DNA of 43,181 bases from CAYFYJ01 sp964347415 (GCA_964347415.1 CAYFYJ010000002.1:1-43181); one strand, 5' to 3'. Shown: positions 31,873-39,358, counted from the stretch's first letter. The notes: generated by a model from the sequence alone, not told the origin. Translations and numbers: made by a program.

Positions 31873-32526
31873 CTAAACTTTTCTAAAACCTCTTTCCAAT
31901 TCGGGCGTGTCTATTAGATCATCTTCTATCTGTTTTACCCTGGTTAATTTAAAGAATAGTTTTTTTTGTTTTTTCTTAGATAATTTCCTATTTTTAGATT
32001 GGTTGTTCATCCTTAGAATTGCGCCCTCAGTCTTCTTCTCCAGTTTTCTGGCAGCTCTGTAGTATTTATTATAGTTCTTCGGGGACTTTTTCATAATTCC
32101 ACGAATGATTCTTCTACGAAATCTCTTTTTATTTTTCAAAAATTCCTTTAAAATTGAATAAGATACAAACTCACAAAATGCTTCTTCCCCTATCTCATCT
32201 TTCAAATGACAGTAAGAATGGACAATCCCATGTAAAGTATGCAATAGAGCTGCATGATACCTTCTATTCAACATACAACTATTGAGACAAACGTATTTCC
32301 TGTTCCAATCTATTGTGAAGAATTCATTACATCTTTCCTTTCTTGAGAATTTGAATATTCTGAACCTTAATCTACTGAGTTTACCAGAATTAAAATCAGA
32401 AGGAGAGTATTCAAGAATATCGCCCCTCAATTTTCTTAGATCTTTTTTTAACCGTTTGACTCTATTCAAATCGATTACGTCCTTCGATTTGATTTTGATT
32501 TGAGGGAATTCATTAACCGCTGTCAA
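31873..32526 (-). CDS. Putative metalloprotease-like protein with altered active site
   Basis: 217 residues. The segment LLHTLHGIVHSYCHL (residues ~92-107) followed by GEEAFCEFVSYSILKEF resembles the HExxH...E layout of zincin peptidases (compare HEIAH...EEAFCE), but the catalytic Glu of HExxH is Gly (HGIVH). The rest is basic, with Arg/Lys-rich C-terminal ~90 residues. It might be an inactive metal-binding homologue or use another residue. No exact family recognised. Confidence 0.55.
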   Translation of the reverse strand: MTAVNEFPQIKIKSKDVIDLNRVKRLKKDLRKLRGDILEYSPSDFNSGKLSRLRFRIFKFSRKERCNEFFTIDWNRKYVCLNSCMLNRRYHAALLHTLHGIVHSYCHLKDEIGEEAFCEFVSYSILKEFLKNKKRFRRRIIRGIMKKSPKNYNKYYRAARKLEKKTEGAILRMNNQSKNRKLSKKKQKKLFFKLTRVKQIEDDLIDTPELERGFRKV

Positions 32527-32595
32527 TTAACCACCGCTGAAAGAATGAGTAAAAACAAAAAAACGTCTTAAAGGTCAATGGTTTTTAATTCCATC

Positions 32596-32625
32596 CTATT
32601 TCTTTTTCTTTCTCCTCTTAGGCAA
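32596..32625 (-). CDS. 9-aa basic microprotein MPKRRKKKK
   Basis: TTG start, 6 nt after the SD GAGGTG on the minus strand. Lies 44 nt downstream of the 28-aa acidic peptide on the same strand. The other acidic peptide (33395-33475) has the same arrangement with MPKKKKKTEVSEE. Repetition of the arrangement and the SD are the evidence for translation. Confidence 0.45.
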   Translation of the reverse strand: MPKRRKKKK

Positions 32626-32669
32626 CTTTTTCACCTCTTTAAATTTGACTATGAGCATACAGCTTGTTT

Positions 32670-32756
32670 TTAGTAGTCTTCAGCAGACCAATCTTCGTCT
32701 GACCCTTCATCCACGTCTTCTTCCTCTTCTTCCCAATCTTCTCTCCACTCTAGCAC
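32670..32756 (-). CDS. 28-aa acidic Trp-rich microprotein
   Basis: GTG start, SD AGGTGA upstream, TATA-like GTTTAAATAATAC further up. Begins MLEWREDWEEEEED and ends DEDWSAEDY. 17 of 28 residues are Asp or Glu, with three Trp. A relative at 33395-33475 shares ML-E, DWEEEEED and DWSAE-Y. Divergent from the histone gene. Composition resembles acidic tails or nucleic-acid mimics; function unknown. Confidence 0.6.
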   Translation of the reverse strand: MLEWREDWEEEEEDVDEGSDEDWSAEDY

Positions 32757-32937
32757 TCCAATCACCTTTTTATTGGTTGTGAGATTATTGATTTAGTATT
32801 ATTTAAACTTATCGCTAATTTTTATCTTGTTAGAAACCGTAAAACTTATAAATTGAAAGTTTTAATATATGATATTAATGAATTGAGAATTAAGACTTAC
32901 AGAACGTGAGTAATGGAATTTAAGGATGGTGATTTGA

Positions 32938-33159
32938 ATGGCAGAACTTGCTATTGCCCCTTTCAAAAGAATGTTGAGAAAGATTAGACCTGACTTCAAA
33001 GTATCGGATAGGGGTAAGAGGGAGATAAGGAATATGACAGAAAGATTTGCAATGGATGTTTTGAGAGGTGCTATTGAGATTGCAAGAATATCGAAGAGAA
33101 AAACCGTTATGGTGAATGATATAAGAGCTGCGAAGAAACAGTTGGTTAAAACAATTTGA
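32938..33159 (+). CDS. Archaeal histone (HMf type)
   Basis: 73 residues, one histone fold. MAELAIAPFKRMLRKIRPDF, helix alpha2 KREIRNMTERFAMDVLRGAI, and RKTVMVNDIRAAKKQL (RKTV and NDIRAA as in HMfB). Slightly longer than usual at the N-terminus. Wraps DNA as dimers and longer stacks. A TATA-like ACTTATAAATTG sits at ~32846 and GGATGGTGAT near the start. Flanked on both sides by genes for small acidic peptides. Confidence 0.95.
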   Translation: MAELAIAPFKRMLRKIRPDFKVSDRGKREIRNMTERFAMDVLRGAIEIARISKRKTVMVNDIRAAKKQLVKTI

Positions 33160-33179
33160 GTCAGATAGATTTATGTTCT
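33160..33179 (+). repeat. Interspersed 20-bp module, two mismatches
   Basis: GTCAGATAGATTTATGTTCT, beginning with the last base of the histone stop codon. Confidence 0.65.
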
Positions 33180-33304
33180 TGAAAATTGGATTGGTTAAGG
33201 CTTTTATGAAAGGATAGTCGACCATATTCAATAAAAAGGTTGAAAAAACGAAAAAAACGAAATGAAGTTTGAATCGTGTTGATTAGTTAAATAGGTTAGT
33301 TGTT

Positions 33305-33346
33305 TTATTCTTCACTTACTTCAGTTTTCTTTTTTTTCTTTGGCAT
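33305..33346 (-). CDS. 13-aa basic microprotein MPKKKKKTEVSEE
   Basis: ATG start with SD GGGGTGAG 5-10 nt upstream (minus strand). Lies 48 nt downstream of the 26-aa acidic peptide at 33395-33475. Lys-rich half then acidic half. Same order as the 32.6-32.75 kb couple. Confidence 0.5.
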   Translation of the reverse strand: MPKKKKKTEVSEE

Positions 33347-33394
33347 AGTTCTCACCCCTGTTCATTTTCAACTCTTTGAGGAGAGCATGATAAA

Positions 33395-33475
33395 TCAATA
33401 CTCTTCAGCAGACCAATCTTCCTCTTCTTCTTCCCAATCGTCTTCCATATTGTCCATTTTCTCTACCTCAAGCAT
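33395..33475 (-). CDS. 26-aa acidic Trp-containing microprotein
   Basis: ATG start, leaderless-type promoter with TAATATATC about 20-28 nt upstream. Begins MLEVEKMDNMEDDWEEEEED and ends WSAEEY. 13 acidic residues of 26 and two Trp. Shares DWEEEEEDWSAE-type sequence with the 28-aa peptide at 32670-32756. Confidence 0.6.
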   Translation of the reverse strand: MLEVEKMDNMEDDWEEEEEDWSAEEY

Positions 33476-33686
33476 GTTGAGCAAAATGATATATTACATG
33501 GAATACTTAAGGATTTCTCTGGTTTTTAGATGAAGACAGGTTTAAGTACTAACGATGTTCAAATCAGGATCTAAAAAAACGAAATGTTTATTAATAAAGA
33601 GGATGGCATGAATCAAGGCTATCCAACTATGTAGTTTAAATACTTGTAAGGAAAACAATAAACATTAAACCTATGGAGGGTTTAAA

Positions 33687-33725
33687 ATGAGAATAGTCTT
33701 CGAGGAAGAAGAAGAGGACTGGTAA
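33687..33725 (+). CDS. 12-aa acidic microprotein MRIVFEEEEEDW
   Basis: SD GGAGGG with 6-nt spacing and TATA-like AGTTTAAATACTTG about 40-50 nt upstream. The EEEEEDW ending repeats the core of the two minus-strand acidic peptides. Too short for a folded protein; could be a leader-like peptide or ligand. Confidence 0.45.
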   Translation: MRIVFEEEEEDW

Positions 33726-33767
33726 ACACAGTAAAACAATTAAAAAAATACAAGCTGTTTTTTGTTT

Positions 33768-33956
33768 TTAAACTTTCTTCAACAATGGAAGACCAGTTCT
33801 TTTGCTTTCTATAACTTCATAACCTTCTGGCATACCTATTGATCCAGTTGGATCTTTAGAGAAGAAAAATATTACCTGTATTTTACCACCCCTTAACCTT
33901 ACCTCTCTAGTGTGCAAATAGTACTTTTGTCCTCTCGAATTCGTATAACTAAACAA
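33768..33956 (-). CDS. Small conserved-type protein, 62 aa
   Basis: MFSYTNSRGQKYYLHTREVR, then LRGGKIQVIFFFSKDPTGSI and GYEVIESKRTGLPLLKK. The KYYLH-EV-LRGG-Q--FFS...GYEVIE-RTGLPLLKK pattern is one found in small bacterial and archaeal proteins of unknown function. Soluble beta-rich fold likely. Starts near a degenerate module copy (33987) that faces the other way. Confidence 0.6.
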   Translation of the reverse strand: MFSYTNSRGQKYYLHTREVRLRGGKIQVIFFFSKDPTGSIGMPEGYEVIESKRTGLPLLKKV

Positions 33957-33986
33957 TTTATCACCTTAAGATTCTTTAGTATGGAA

Positions 33987-34006
33987 ATCAGATAAGTTTT
34001 TCTTCT
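33987..34006 (+). promoter_or_regulatory. Interspersed module, three mismatches, 19 nt before an ATG
   Basis: ATCAGATAAGTTTTTCTTCT, then 19 nt (GGGAATAAGAATATTATTT) and ATG 34026 of the MarC-family gene. Confidence 0.6.
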
Positions 34007-34025
34007 GGGAATAAGAATATTATTT

Positions 34026-34601
34026 ATGCAATTAATAGTTTTATTACAAGCTTTGGTAACGTTTTTTATAGTATTTGATCCCATTGGGTCACTTCCCGTT
34101 TTCATCGAACTAACAAAAAAATTCAATGATACAGAAAAAAGAAGGGCAGTAAATAAAGCTGTTTTGGTGGCTGGAGTTTTAGCCTTTATATTCATATTTT
34201 TGGGGAAGAATGTTTTGGATTTAATGGGAATTACATTTAGCAGTTTTAAAATTGCTGGGGGGGCAGTTCTCTTTCTTCTTGGATTAGAGATGATACTGGG
34301 ATTTAAAATTCACAAAAAGAAAGTTATCGATTACAGTGTAGCGGTTTCCATCATATCAGTACCATTGATAACCGGACCTGGTGTTATTACTATGGCGATT
34401 TTATTGGCGACTGAAATTGGCATCTTAACAACCGCGGTATCAGCATTTTTATCTATCTCAATAATATGGATTCTTTTCAGACAAGCGGAAAGTGTACAAA
34501 AGAAACTTGGAGAAGCGAATTTAAGGATCATTTCAAAGATAATGGGCTTAATAATCGCTAGTGAGGGTATAAATCTTATAATAACTGTGTTTGGATTTTA
34601 A
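34026..34601 (+). CDS. MarC family (UPF0056) membrane protein
   Basis: 191 residues, six transmembrane segments. The N-terminal FFIVFDPIGSLPVFIELTK (residues ~13-31) is the family signature, with KIAGGAVLFLLGLEMI and VPLITGPGVITMAILLA in the middle and RIISKIMGLIIASEGINLII at the end. Function unresolved despite the MarC name. ATG follows the module by 19 nt. Confidence 0.9.
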   Translation: MQLIVLLQALVTFFIVFDPIGSLPVFIELTKKFNDTEKRRAVNKAVLVAGVLAFIFIFLGKNVLDLMGITFSSFKIAGGAVLFLLGLEMILGFKIHKKKVIDYSVAVSIISVPLITGPGVITMAILLATEIGILTTAVSAFLSISIIWILFRQAESVQKKLGEANLRIISKIMGLIIASEGINLIITVFGF

Positions 34602-34615
34602 TTGAATAACCCAGA

Positions 34616-34635
34616 ATCAGATAGATTTTTGTTCT
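34616..34635 (+). promoter_or_regulatory. Interspersed 20-bp module, exact copy, 19 nt before an ATG
   Basis: Followed by TGGAAGGATAATATTAATT and ATG at 34655. Confidence 0.75.
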
Positions 34636-34654
34636 TGGAAGGATAATATTAATT

Positions 34655-34810
34655 ATGAAAAATAAAGAGAAAAAATGGGTGTTTGGATTTCTTGGACTTT
34701 TCGGTATTAAAGGAATAATAGGGTTAATTTCTGGAGATTATCTGGAAGCTGTTTGGCTCCTTTGGTTTGTATGGTTTATTAATTTTCTACCCAGGAAGAA
34801 AAAGAAATAA
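34655..34810 (+). CDS. Small membrane protein, 51 aa
   Basis: MKNKEKKWVFGFLGLFGIKG, a hydrophobic centre with DYLEAVWLLWFVWFINFL, and a PRKKKK tail. The positive ends and GFLGLFG start recall DUF3796-type small membrane proteins. The start is set by the 19-nt spacing to the module. Confidence 0.6.
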   Translation: MKNKEKKWVFGFLGLFGIKGIIGLISGDYLEAVWLLWFVWFINFLPRKKKK

Positions 34811-34891
34811 AAATTAACAGATTCAAACATAACCCTAAAAGAAAGATAGATTTAAGTTGAATCGGTTCAATATAATGACTACCGTGATATC

Positions 34892-35629
34892 ATGAAAAGA
34901 ATAATAATCCCGTTATTGGTTTTAATCATGATTAGTTCTGCAGTTCTTGCTGCTTGTCCCTGCAACCAAAGCCCTGGAACAGAAACAGAAAATCTTGGAT
35001 TTCAAGGAGAGGGACAAGGAACTAAACAAAATCAGACTGGTCAAGGTCAACAGGTGCAGACTGAACAAGAAACACAAAACCAAGGAGAAGAAGGAAATTT
35101 AACGATTCAGCAAAGAGAGCAATTGAGAGTCGGAAATGCTACAGAAGTGAGACAGATGATACAAGAGAGACAACAAGAAATGAATCAAGAAATGCAGACT
35201 TTAGGAAAAGAAATCCAAAACGTTTACCAGAACCAAAATAGAGTGAGATTGGCAGTTCATGTCTTGCTAACCATGGAAAATCTAACGAGTGGCATCGGTC
35301 GTAACGTTTCCCAAATCGCTAGAGAATTTAACAATTCTGTTCAAGCAACTATTAGGACGGAAGAGAGGATACAGACCAGAAACATGCTTCTAAGATTCTT
35401 TTTAGGTGGTGATGAAGAGGCCGCACAGGAGATGGAACAAGAGGTGAACCAAAATAGAGTGAGAATTCAACAACTCAAGCAATTGGTGGAAGAATGTGAT
35501 TGCGACGATGAAATAAAAGCTATGTTACAGGAGCAAATAAAGAACATGGAACAGGAACAGAATAGATTGCAAGAATTAGCACAGAATGAAAAGACGAGTA
35601 AAGGATTGTTCGGTTGGTTGTGGAAATAA
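34892..35629 (+). CDS. Secreted Gln/Asn-rich coiled-coil protein
   Basis: 245 residues. Signal peptide ending ...SSAVLAACPC (residues ~1-22), a Gln/Gly/Thr-rich linker (~25-75), then long amphipathic helices (REQLRVGNATEVRQMIQERQ, MQTLGKEIQNVYQNQNRVRL, LVEECDCDDEIKAMLQEQIK) to a Trp-rich end GLFGWLWK. Similar signal-plus-coiled-coil proteins occur in many archaeal genomes. Role unknown, probably envelope-associated. The module lies directly at its stop codon. Confidence 0.75.
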   Translation: MKRIIIPLLVLIMISSAVLAACPCNQSPGTETENLGFQGEGQGTKQNQTGQGQQVQTEQETQNQGEEGNLTIQQREQLRVGNATEVRQMIQERQQEMNQEMQTLGKEIQNVYQNQNRVRLAVHVLLTMENLTSGIGRNVSQIAREFNNSVQATIRTEERIQTRNMLLRFFLGGDEEAAQEMEQEVNQNRVRIQQLKQLVEECDCDDEIKAMLQEQIKNMEQEQNRLQELAQNEKTSKGLFGWLWK

Positions 35630-35649
35630 ATCAGATAGATTTTTGTTCT
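35630..35649 (+). promoter_or_regulatory. Interspersed 20-bp module, exact copy, 21 nt before an ATG
   Basis: Begins inside the stop region of the coiled-coil gene; ATG 35671 of a zinc-ribbon gene follows. Confidence 0.7.
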
Positions 35650-35670
35650 TGTTTCTTCTATATTTTAATT

Positions 35671-35820
35671 ATGGCAAAATGTCCACATTGTAAAAAAGAA
35701 GTAAGTTTTGACAATCTAAAGATGAAACAAAAGGGAATTGGGTTTTTAAGACAAGAAGCAATGTATATCTGCCCTCACTGTGACTGTATCATTGCAATCA
35801 GTAGAGGTAAATACGGTTGA
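35671..35820 (+). CDS. Zinc-ribbon protein, 49 aa
   Basis: MAKCPHCKKEVSFDNLKMKQ then GFLRQEAMYICPHCDCIIAI: two CPHC knuckles about 30 residues apart make one zinc ribbon. An upstream in-frame alternative start exists (35614), but it would read through the module; ATG 35671 fits the module spacing. Next gene begins 5 nt after its stop. Confidence 0.7.
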   Translation: MAKCPHCKKEVSFDNLKMKQKGIGFLRQEAMYICPHCDCIIAISRGKYG

Positions 35821-35825
35821 TTCTT

Positions 35826-36362
35826 ATGAAAAAGGAACCAGCCGTCTTTAAAAAATACCCTATTTCTACTGTGCTCATATTCAACATAATAGCTCTGATA
35901 AACTATGCAATTGGTGTATACCTATTCTATCAGATTAACGCCTTGTTTGTATGGCTCTATTTGATATACGTGCTCATTGTCGAGATTAGTATATATAAGG
36001 AAGGATGTGTTTGCTGTTGGTATTACGGCAAGAGGTGTGCCATGGGCCGGGGTATGATTGCCCCGTTGCTTTTCAAGAAAGATAACCCGAAGAGGTTCTG
36101 CGAGAAAGAGGTAACCTGGAAGAACCTACTACCTACTATGATGACTACGATACTACCGATTGTGATCGGCGGCTACCTGCTGCTGCAGAGTTTCAGTTGG
36201 ATAGTTGTAGTGCTTATGGCAATACCCATATTGACATGGGTATTCGGTAACCCGATCATATACGGTAAACTAGCATGTCCGCACTGTAACCAGGGACGGA
36301 TATGTTGCCCGGCCAACGAATTTTTCGGTAAGAAGATAAAAAAGAAGGTAAAAAAGAAATAA
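35826..36362 (+). CDS. Membrane protein with Cys-rich motif
   Basis: About 178 residues from ATG 35826 (five nt after the preceding stop). Four transmembrane segments (residues ~15-35, 38-52, 106-120, 122-140) and cytosolic or lumenal Cys clusters: CVCCWYYGKRCAMGRG (~58-73) and CPHCNQGRICCPAN (~150-163). Such motifs suggest metal or cluster binding. Third positions in the second half (from ~36000) are notably GC-richer than in neighbouring genes (GGCGGCTACCTGCTGCTGCA), a sign of recent transfer. Confidence 0.65.
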   Translation: MKKEPAVFKKYPISTVLIFNIIALINYAIGVYLFYQINALFVWLYLIYVLIVEISIYKEGCVCCWYYGKRCAMGRGMIAPLLFKKDNPKRFCEKEVTWKNLLPTMMTTILPIVIGGYLLLQSFSWIVVVLMAIPILTWVFGNPIIYGKLACPHCNQGRICCPANEFFGKKIKKKVKKK

Positions 36363-36367
36363 CCCAA

Positions 36368-36387
36368 ATCAGATAGATTTTCGCTTT
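36368..36387 (+). repeat. Interspersed module, about three mismatches
   Basis: ATCAGATAGATTTTCGCTTT in the gap before the DEAD-box gene; 130 nt from its ATG, so it does not set that start. Confidence 0.6.
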
Positions 36388-36517
36388 TTTAACAAGCTTA
36401 AATACTTATCTATTCCATATAGATTAAATCGGAAGTACAAAGTTGTGACAAATAGCGTTAGTTGATTATACTAATTCTGTTGCTTTTGTGACTTTTAAAA
36501 AATAAAGAGATGATATA

Positions 36518-37702
36518 ATGAAATTCGAAAATATGAATATTGAAGAGAGTATATTGGGTTCATTGAATGATATCGGTTTTGAACAACCGACAAAAATTCA
36601 GTCTGAAACTATACCTATAATTAAACAGGGTTATGACGTTATCGGTCAATCTGAAACAGGTTCAGGTAAGACAGCAGCTTTCGGTATACCATTGGTAGAG
36701 AAAGTTGTCAAAGGTAATAGGATCCAAGCGTTAGTCCTAGCTCCAACAAGGGAGTTGGCATTACAGATAGCTGATGATATAAAGAACTTTTCACGCTTTA
36801 AAGAGCTTTACATACAGACAGTATACGGAGGAGTTTCTTTCGGTCCCCAGATCAACGGTCTTAGACGAGCTGAGATTGTTGTCGGAACACCAGGAAGAAT
36901 TCTAGATCATATGCAAAGAGGGAATATGGATTTAAGGAACCTGAAGATATTTGTTCTAGATGAAGCAGACAGGATGATAGACATGGGTTTCATCGATGAC
37001 ATAGGAAAGATTGAAAGAAATATACCGAAAAACAGACAGACATTACTATTCAGTGCGACAATGCCAGAAAGTTTAATGAGAATCAGGGAAAGATTTACAA
37101 GAAACGCAAAGAAAATTAAAACAAAAGCCAAAGTGTCAGAAAATATTTTAAAACAATATTACTGTGATATTGATTATAAAAGAAAGTTCTCATTGTTGGT
37201 CCATTTGATCAAAAAAGAGAAACCCAACCTAGCAATCATTTTCTGCAATACTCGAAGAGATACAGACCTCGTCGCTAGAAATCTACAAGATAATAATATA
37301 GATGCTACAGCTTTACACGGTGGTTTATCACAACAAAGAAGAGAAAGCGTTATGGAAAATTTTCATAAAGGAATTACCAAATTTCTAGTTGCGACAGATG
37401 TAGCTGCTAGAGGATTGGACATAAAAAATGTGACTCACATCTTCAACTACAATATACCAAAGAACGCAGAAGAGTATACTAATAGGATAGGAAGGACGGC
37501 CAGAGCTGGAGAATCAGGAAAAGCTATATCACTTTTGATTAAAGATGACCATAATTCATTCAGAAGGATAATAACAGATTTTTCCTATGATGTAAAAAAG
37601 ATGGAAGTTTCAGGTTTCAGACTCTTACCGTTCAACAGATATCAAAATAGAAGAAACAGAAATTTCAAAACCAGAAGATCTTTCAGAAGAAGGTTCGGAT
37701 AG
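36518..37702 (+). CDS. DEAD-box RNA helicase
   Basis: 394 residues with all core motifs: Q motif (GFEQPTKIQSETIP), motif I SETGSGKTAAFG (usually AQTGSGKT; A→S here), Ia PTRELALQ, II VLDEADRMIDMGF, III SAT, IV/V VATDVAARGLDI, VI NRIGRTARAG. The short basic C-terminus (NRRNRNFKTRRSFRRRFG) fits RNA binding. Unwinds RNA duplexes in translation, ribosome assembly or RNA decay. SD-like GAGATGATATA region precedes ATG 36518. Confidence 0.93.
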   Translation: MKFENMNIEESILGSLNDIGFEQPTKIQSETIPIIKQGYDVIGQSETGSGKTAAFGIPLVEKVVKGNRIQALVLAPTRELALQIADDIKNFSRFKELYIQTVYGGVSFGPQINGLRRAEIVVGTPGRILDHMQRGNMDLRNLKIFVLDEADRMIDMGFIDDIGKIERNIPKNRQTLLFSATMPESLMRIRERFTRNAKKIKTKAKVSENILKQYYCDIDYKRKFSLLVHLIKKEKPNLAIIFCNTRRDTDLVARNLQDNNIDATALHGGLSQQRRESVMENFHKGITKFLVATDVAARGLDIKNVTHIFNYNIPKNAEEYTNRIGRTARAGESGKAISLLIKDDHNSFRRIITDFSYDVKKMEVSGFRLLPFNRYQNRRNRNFKTRRSFRRRFG

Positions 37703-37882
37703 ATTTCTGATTGGATTCACCCCGTATGAGTTTATAAATTCAACATACCATGTATTTATAAGAAGAGTTAAAAAATATTAGATTTTCAGAGGAAATTAAG
37801 AAATTTGAATTTTAAGCATTCGTTCTTACTTCTCTTAAAGAAATCTTTTAACCTGTTTAGCTCCTCATAAGAGGTGTTTAAT

Positions 37883-38050
37883 ATGACTAAAGAATTGAAT
37901 GGAAAAGACGAAAATGGTAAATGTAGAAACTGTGGTAGTAGAAAAACAACGTATTCTACAGAGCAAAAAACTGATAACTGGGTTTGGAAGATGATATGTG
38001 CAGAATGTGACAATATGTTGGAAAAAGAAATTTTACTATTATCCGGGTAA
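37883..38050 (+). CDS. Small zinc-ribbon protein, 55 aa
   Basis: SD GAGGTG 6 nt before ATG. MTKELNGKDENGKCRNCGSR...NWVWKMICAECDNMLEKEIL: CxxC and CAEC about 22 residues apart, one TFIIS/rubredoxin-like ribbon. First of three closely spaced Cys-rich genes (next starts 4 nt after its stop). No family recognised. Confidence 0.65.
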   Translation: MTKELNGKDENGKCRNCGSRKTTYSTEQKTDNWVWKMICAECDNMLEKEILLLSG

Positions 38051-38054
38051 TTTT

Positions 38055-38225
38055 ATGTCTAACATATTAATCCGTTGTGCTTATTGCGGTCAGATGACAA
38101 AACCAGAACACTGCGGTTGTTACAAAGGAATGGATGTCCATAACATACCTACTTGTAACTGTTTAGAAGAAGCTAGGAAAATAAAATCCCTAGAAGAATT
38201 CAATGAAAAGAAGTGGTTCATATAG
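38055..38225 (+). CDS. Small Cys-rich protein, 56 aa
   Basis: MSNILIRCAYCGQMTKPEHC then GCYKGMDVHNIPTCNCLEEA: about seven Cys/His that could bind one or two zinc ions. ATG lies 4 nt after the stop of the preceding zinc-ribbon gene. No family recognised. Confidence 0.6.
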   Translation: MSNILIRCAYCGQMTKPEHCGCYKGMDVHNIPTCNCLEEARKIKSLEEFNEKKWFI

Positions 38226-38233
38226 TTAAAACA

Positions 38234-38338
38234 ATGATTACTTCCCTTTGTAAGAAATGTTTGGAACCTATTTCTCCTGTTCAAGGTCATCATAATGGTG
38301 GCTTGTGTAAAAAATGCTCTAAATCTCATAAGAAATGA
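38234..38338 (+). CDS. Small Cys-rich protein, 34 aa
   Basis: MITSLCKKCLEPISPVQGHH and GGLCKKCSKSHKK: a CxxC pair at each end with HH between, a compact zinc-knuckle layout. Follows the preceding gene by 8 nt. Third gene of the run before the tRNA-Arg-derived repeat at 38356. Confidence 0.55.
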   Translation: MITSLCKKCLEPISPVQGHHNGGLCKKCSKSHKK

Positions 38339-38355
38339 AAGAATCATATATGTTT

Positions 38356-38462
38356 TCTTAATTAATCCTTAATTTAAATAATCATTATCCAAACTCTTTG
38401 ACGGGCCCATAGCAGACCTATATGAAATGTATGGTAGGGCCTGTCGATAATTTATTGGTTTT
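38356..38462 (+). repeat. tRNA-Arg(UCG)-derived repeat, copy 1
   Basis: Promoter-like TTAATTAATCCTTAATTTAAA, then CAAACTCTTTG and GGGCCCATAGCAGACC (first 13-14 nt of tRNA-Arg(UCG) with one change), then TATATGAAATGTATGGTAG and GGCCTGTCG...TTATTGGTTTT. The upstream ~50 nt are nearly identical to the promoter of the intact tRNA at 42943. Directly precedes the TBP gene region. Confidence 0.8.
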
Positions 38463-38551
38463 ACAAATAAAATAGATTTATCTTCTTGAAAAACGGTATA
38501 ATAACTCAAAATTCAAAATATTATCCTACAAGAAACCTGAGCGAGAAAAAA

Positions 38552-39112
38552 ATGACAAATTTTAATATTAAGATAGAGAACATAGTTGCTTCAGCCTCTT
38601 TTAATGTTAGATTACCTTTGGAAGAAATGGTGAGACGTCTGGAGGGAACTGAATACGAACCACAGCAATTCCCTGGCCTGGTTTACCGTGCAAAGGACCC
38701 TAAAGCGGCTATGCTCATCTTTTCGTCGGGGAAGGTTGTGTGTACAGGTGCAAGGAGTATCGTAGATGTCAGGAAGGCCGTGGCAAAAGTTGCAAAGATG
38801 ATAAGGTCGCTAAAGTTAGATGTTCCAAAAAAATACAAGATAGAAATAGAGAACATAGTTGCTTCAGCGCAAATTCCAGCAAAATTAAATTTGGATAAAA
38901 TCGCGTTTGGATCGGAAAATTCTGAGTACAGCCCAGATCGATTCCCTGGCCTGGTTTTTAGGATAAAAAACCCTAATGCTACATTATTATTGTTTGGTTC
39001 AGGCAAAGTTATCTGTACTGGTATAAGGAAGATTGAAGATGCAGAATATGCTATGAATTTTGTGTTCAAAAAAGTAAAGAGTATGGGTGCACTTAAAAAA
39101 CCTTCAAAATAA
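38552..39112 (+). CDS. tbp: TATA-binding protein (TBP)
   Basis: 186 residues from ATG 38552 (an upstream TTG would add 22 residues from the repeat). Two direct repeats of ~90 residues: IENIVASASFNVRLPLEEMV...PGLVYRAKDPKAAMLIFSSG and IENIVASAQIPAKLNLDKIA...PGLVFRIKNPNATLLLFGSG, each ending in KV(I/V)CTG. Binds TATA boxes and recruits TFB and RNA polymerase. Lies inside the array of tRNA-derived repeats, an unusual setting for a core factor. Confidence 0.95.
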   Translation: MTNFNIKIENIVASASFNVRLPLEEMVRRLEGTEYEPQQFPGLVYRAKDPKAAMLIFSSGKVVCTGARSIVDVRKAVAKVAKMIRSLKLDVPKKYKIEIENIVASAQIPAKLNLDKIAFGSENSEYSPDRFPGLVFRIKNPNATLLLFGSGKVICTGIRKIEDAEYAMNFVFKKVKSMGALKKPSK

Positions 39113-39183
39113 GCCAGAATCAGAAAAATTTTTTTCTGAGATTGAATTAAGCACTATTTAACTCCATAATACCAAATAATTTA

Positions 39184-39197
39184 TACGGATAACCGTA
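39184..39197. promoter_or_regulatory. Inverted repeat TACGG-ATAA-CCGTA
   Basis: Perfect 5-bp inverted repeat in the gap between the TBP gene and the small gene at 39257; possible operator, 60 bp before that gene's ATG. Confidence 0.35.
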
Positions 39198-39256
39198 ATT
39201 TTTAACTATTGAATAGTAGATTATCGTTTTCTGTTATAATTTGAGGGGTGAATTTA

Positions 39257-39358
39257 ATGAAGAAAACTGAGAGAGAAGTTGTTATAGAAAAGGAAAAGAG
39301 AATTCTAGAAAGATTGAAAGAACAAGGATTCCCTGGAAAAATAACGATTAAATTTTAA
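39257..39358 (+). CDS. Small protein, 33 aa
   Basis: SD GGGGTGA 5 nt before ATG. MKKTEREVVIEKEKRILERL then KEQGFPGKITIKF: one amphipathic helix and a short beta tail. No family recognised. Ends 5 nt before a degenerate module. Confidence 0.5.
   Translation: MKKTEREVVIEKEKRILERLKEQGFPGKITIKF

Noticed and set aside
32596..33475. Acidic/basic couples as a toxin-antitoxin module
   Set aside because: No similarity to known toxins or antitoxins and no regulator domain; only charge complementarity supports pairing.
38403..38445. Split tRNA 5' half
   Set aside because: Only the first ~15 nt of the tRNA are present and the rest is not tRNA-like; the anticodon region is absent.
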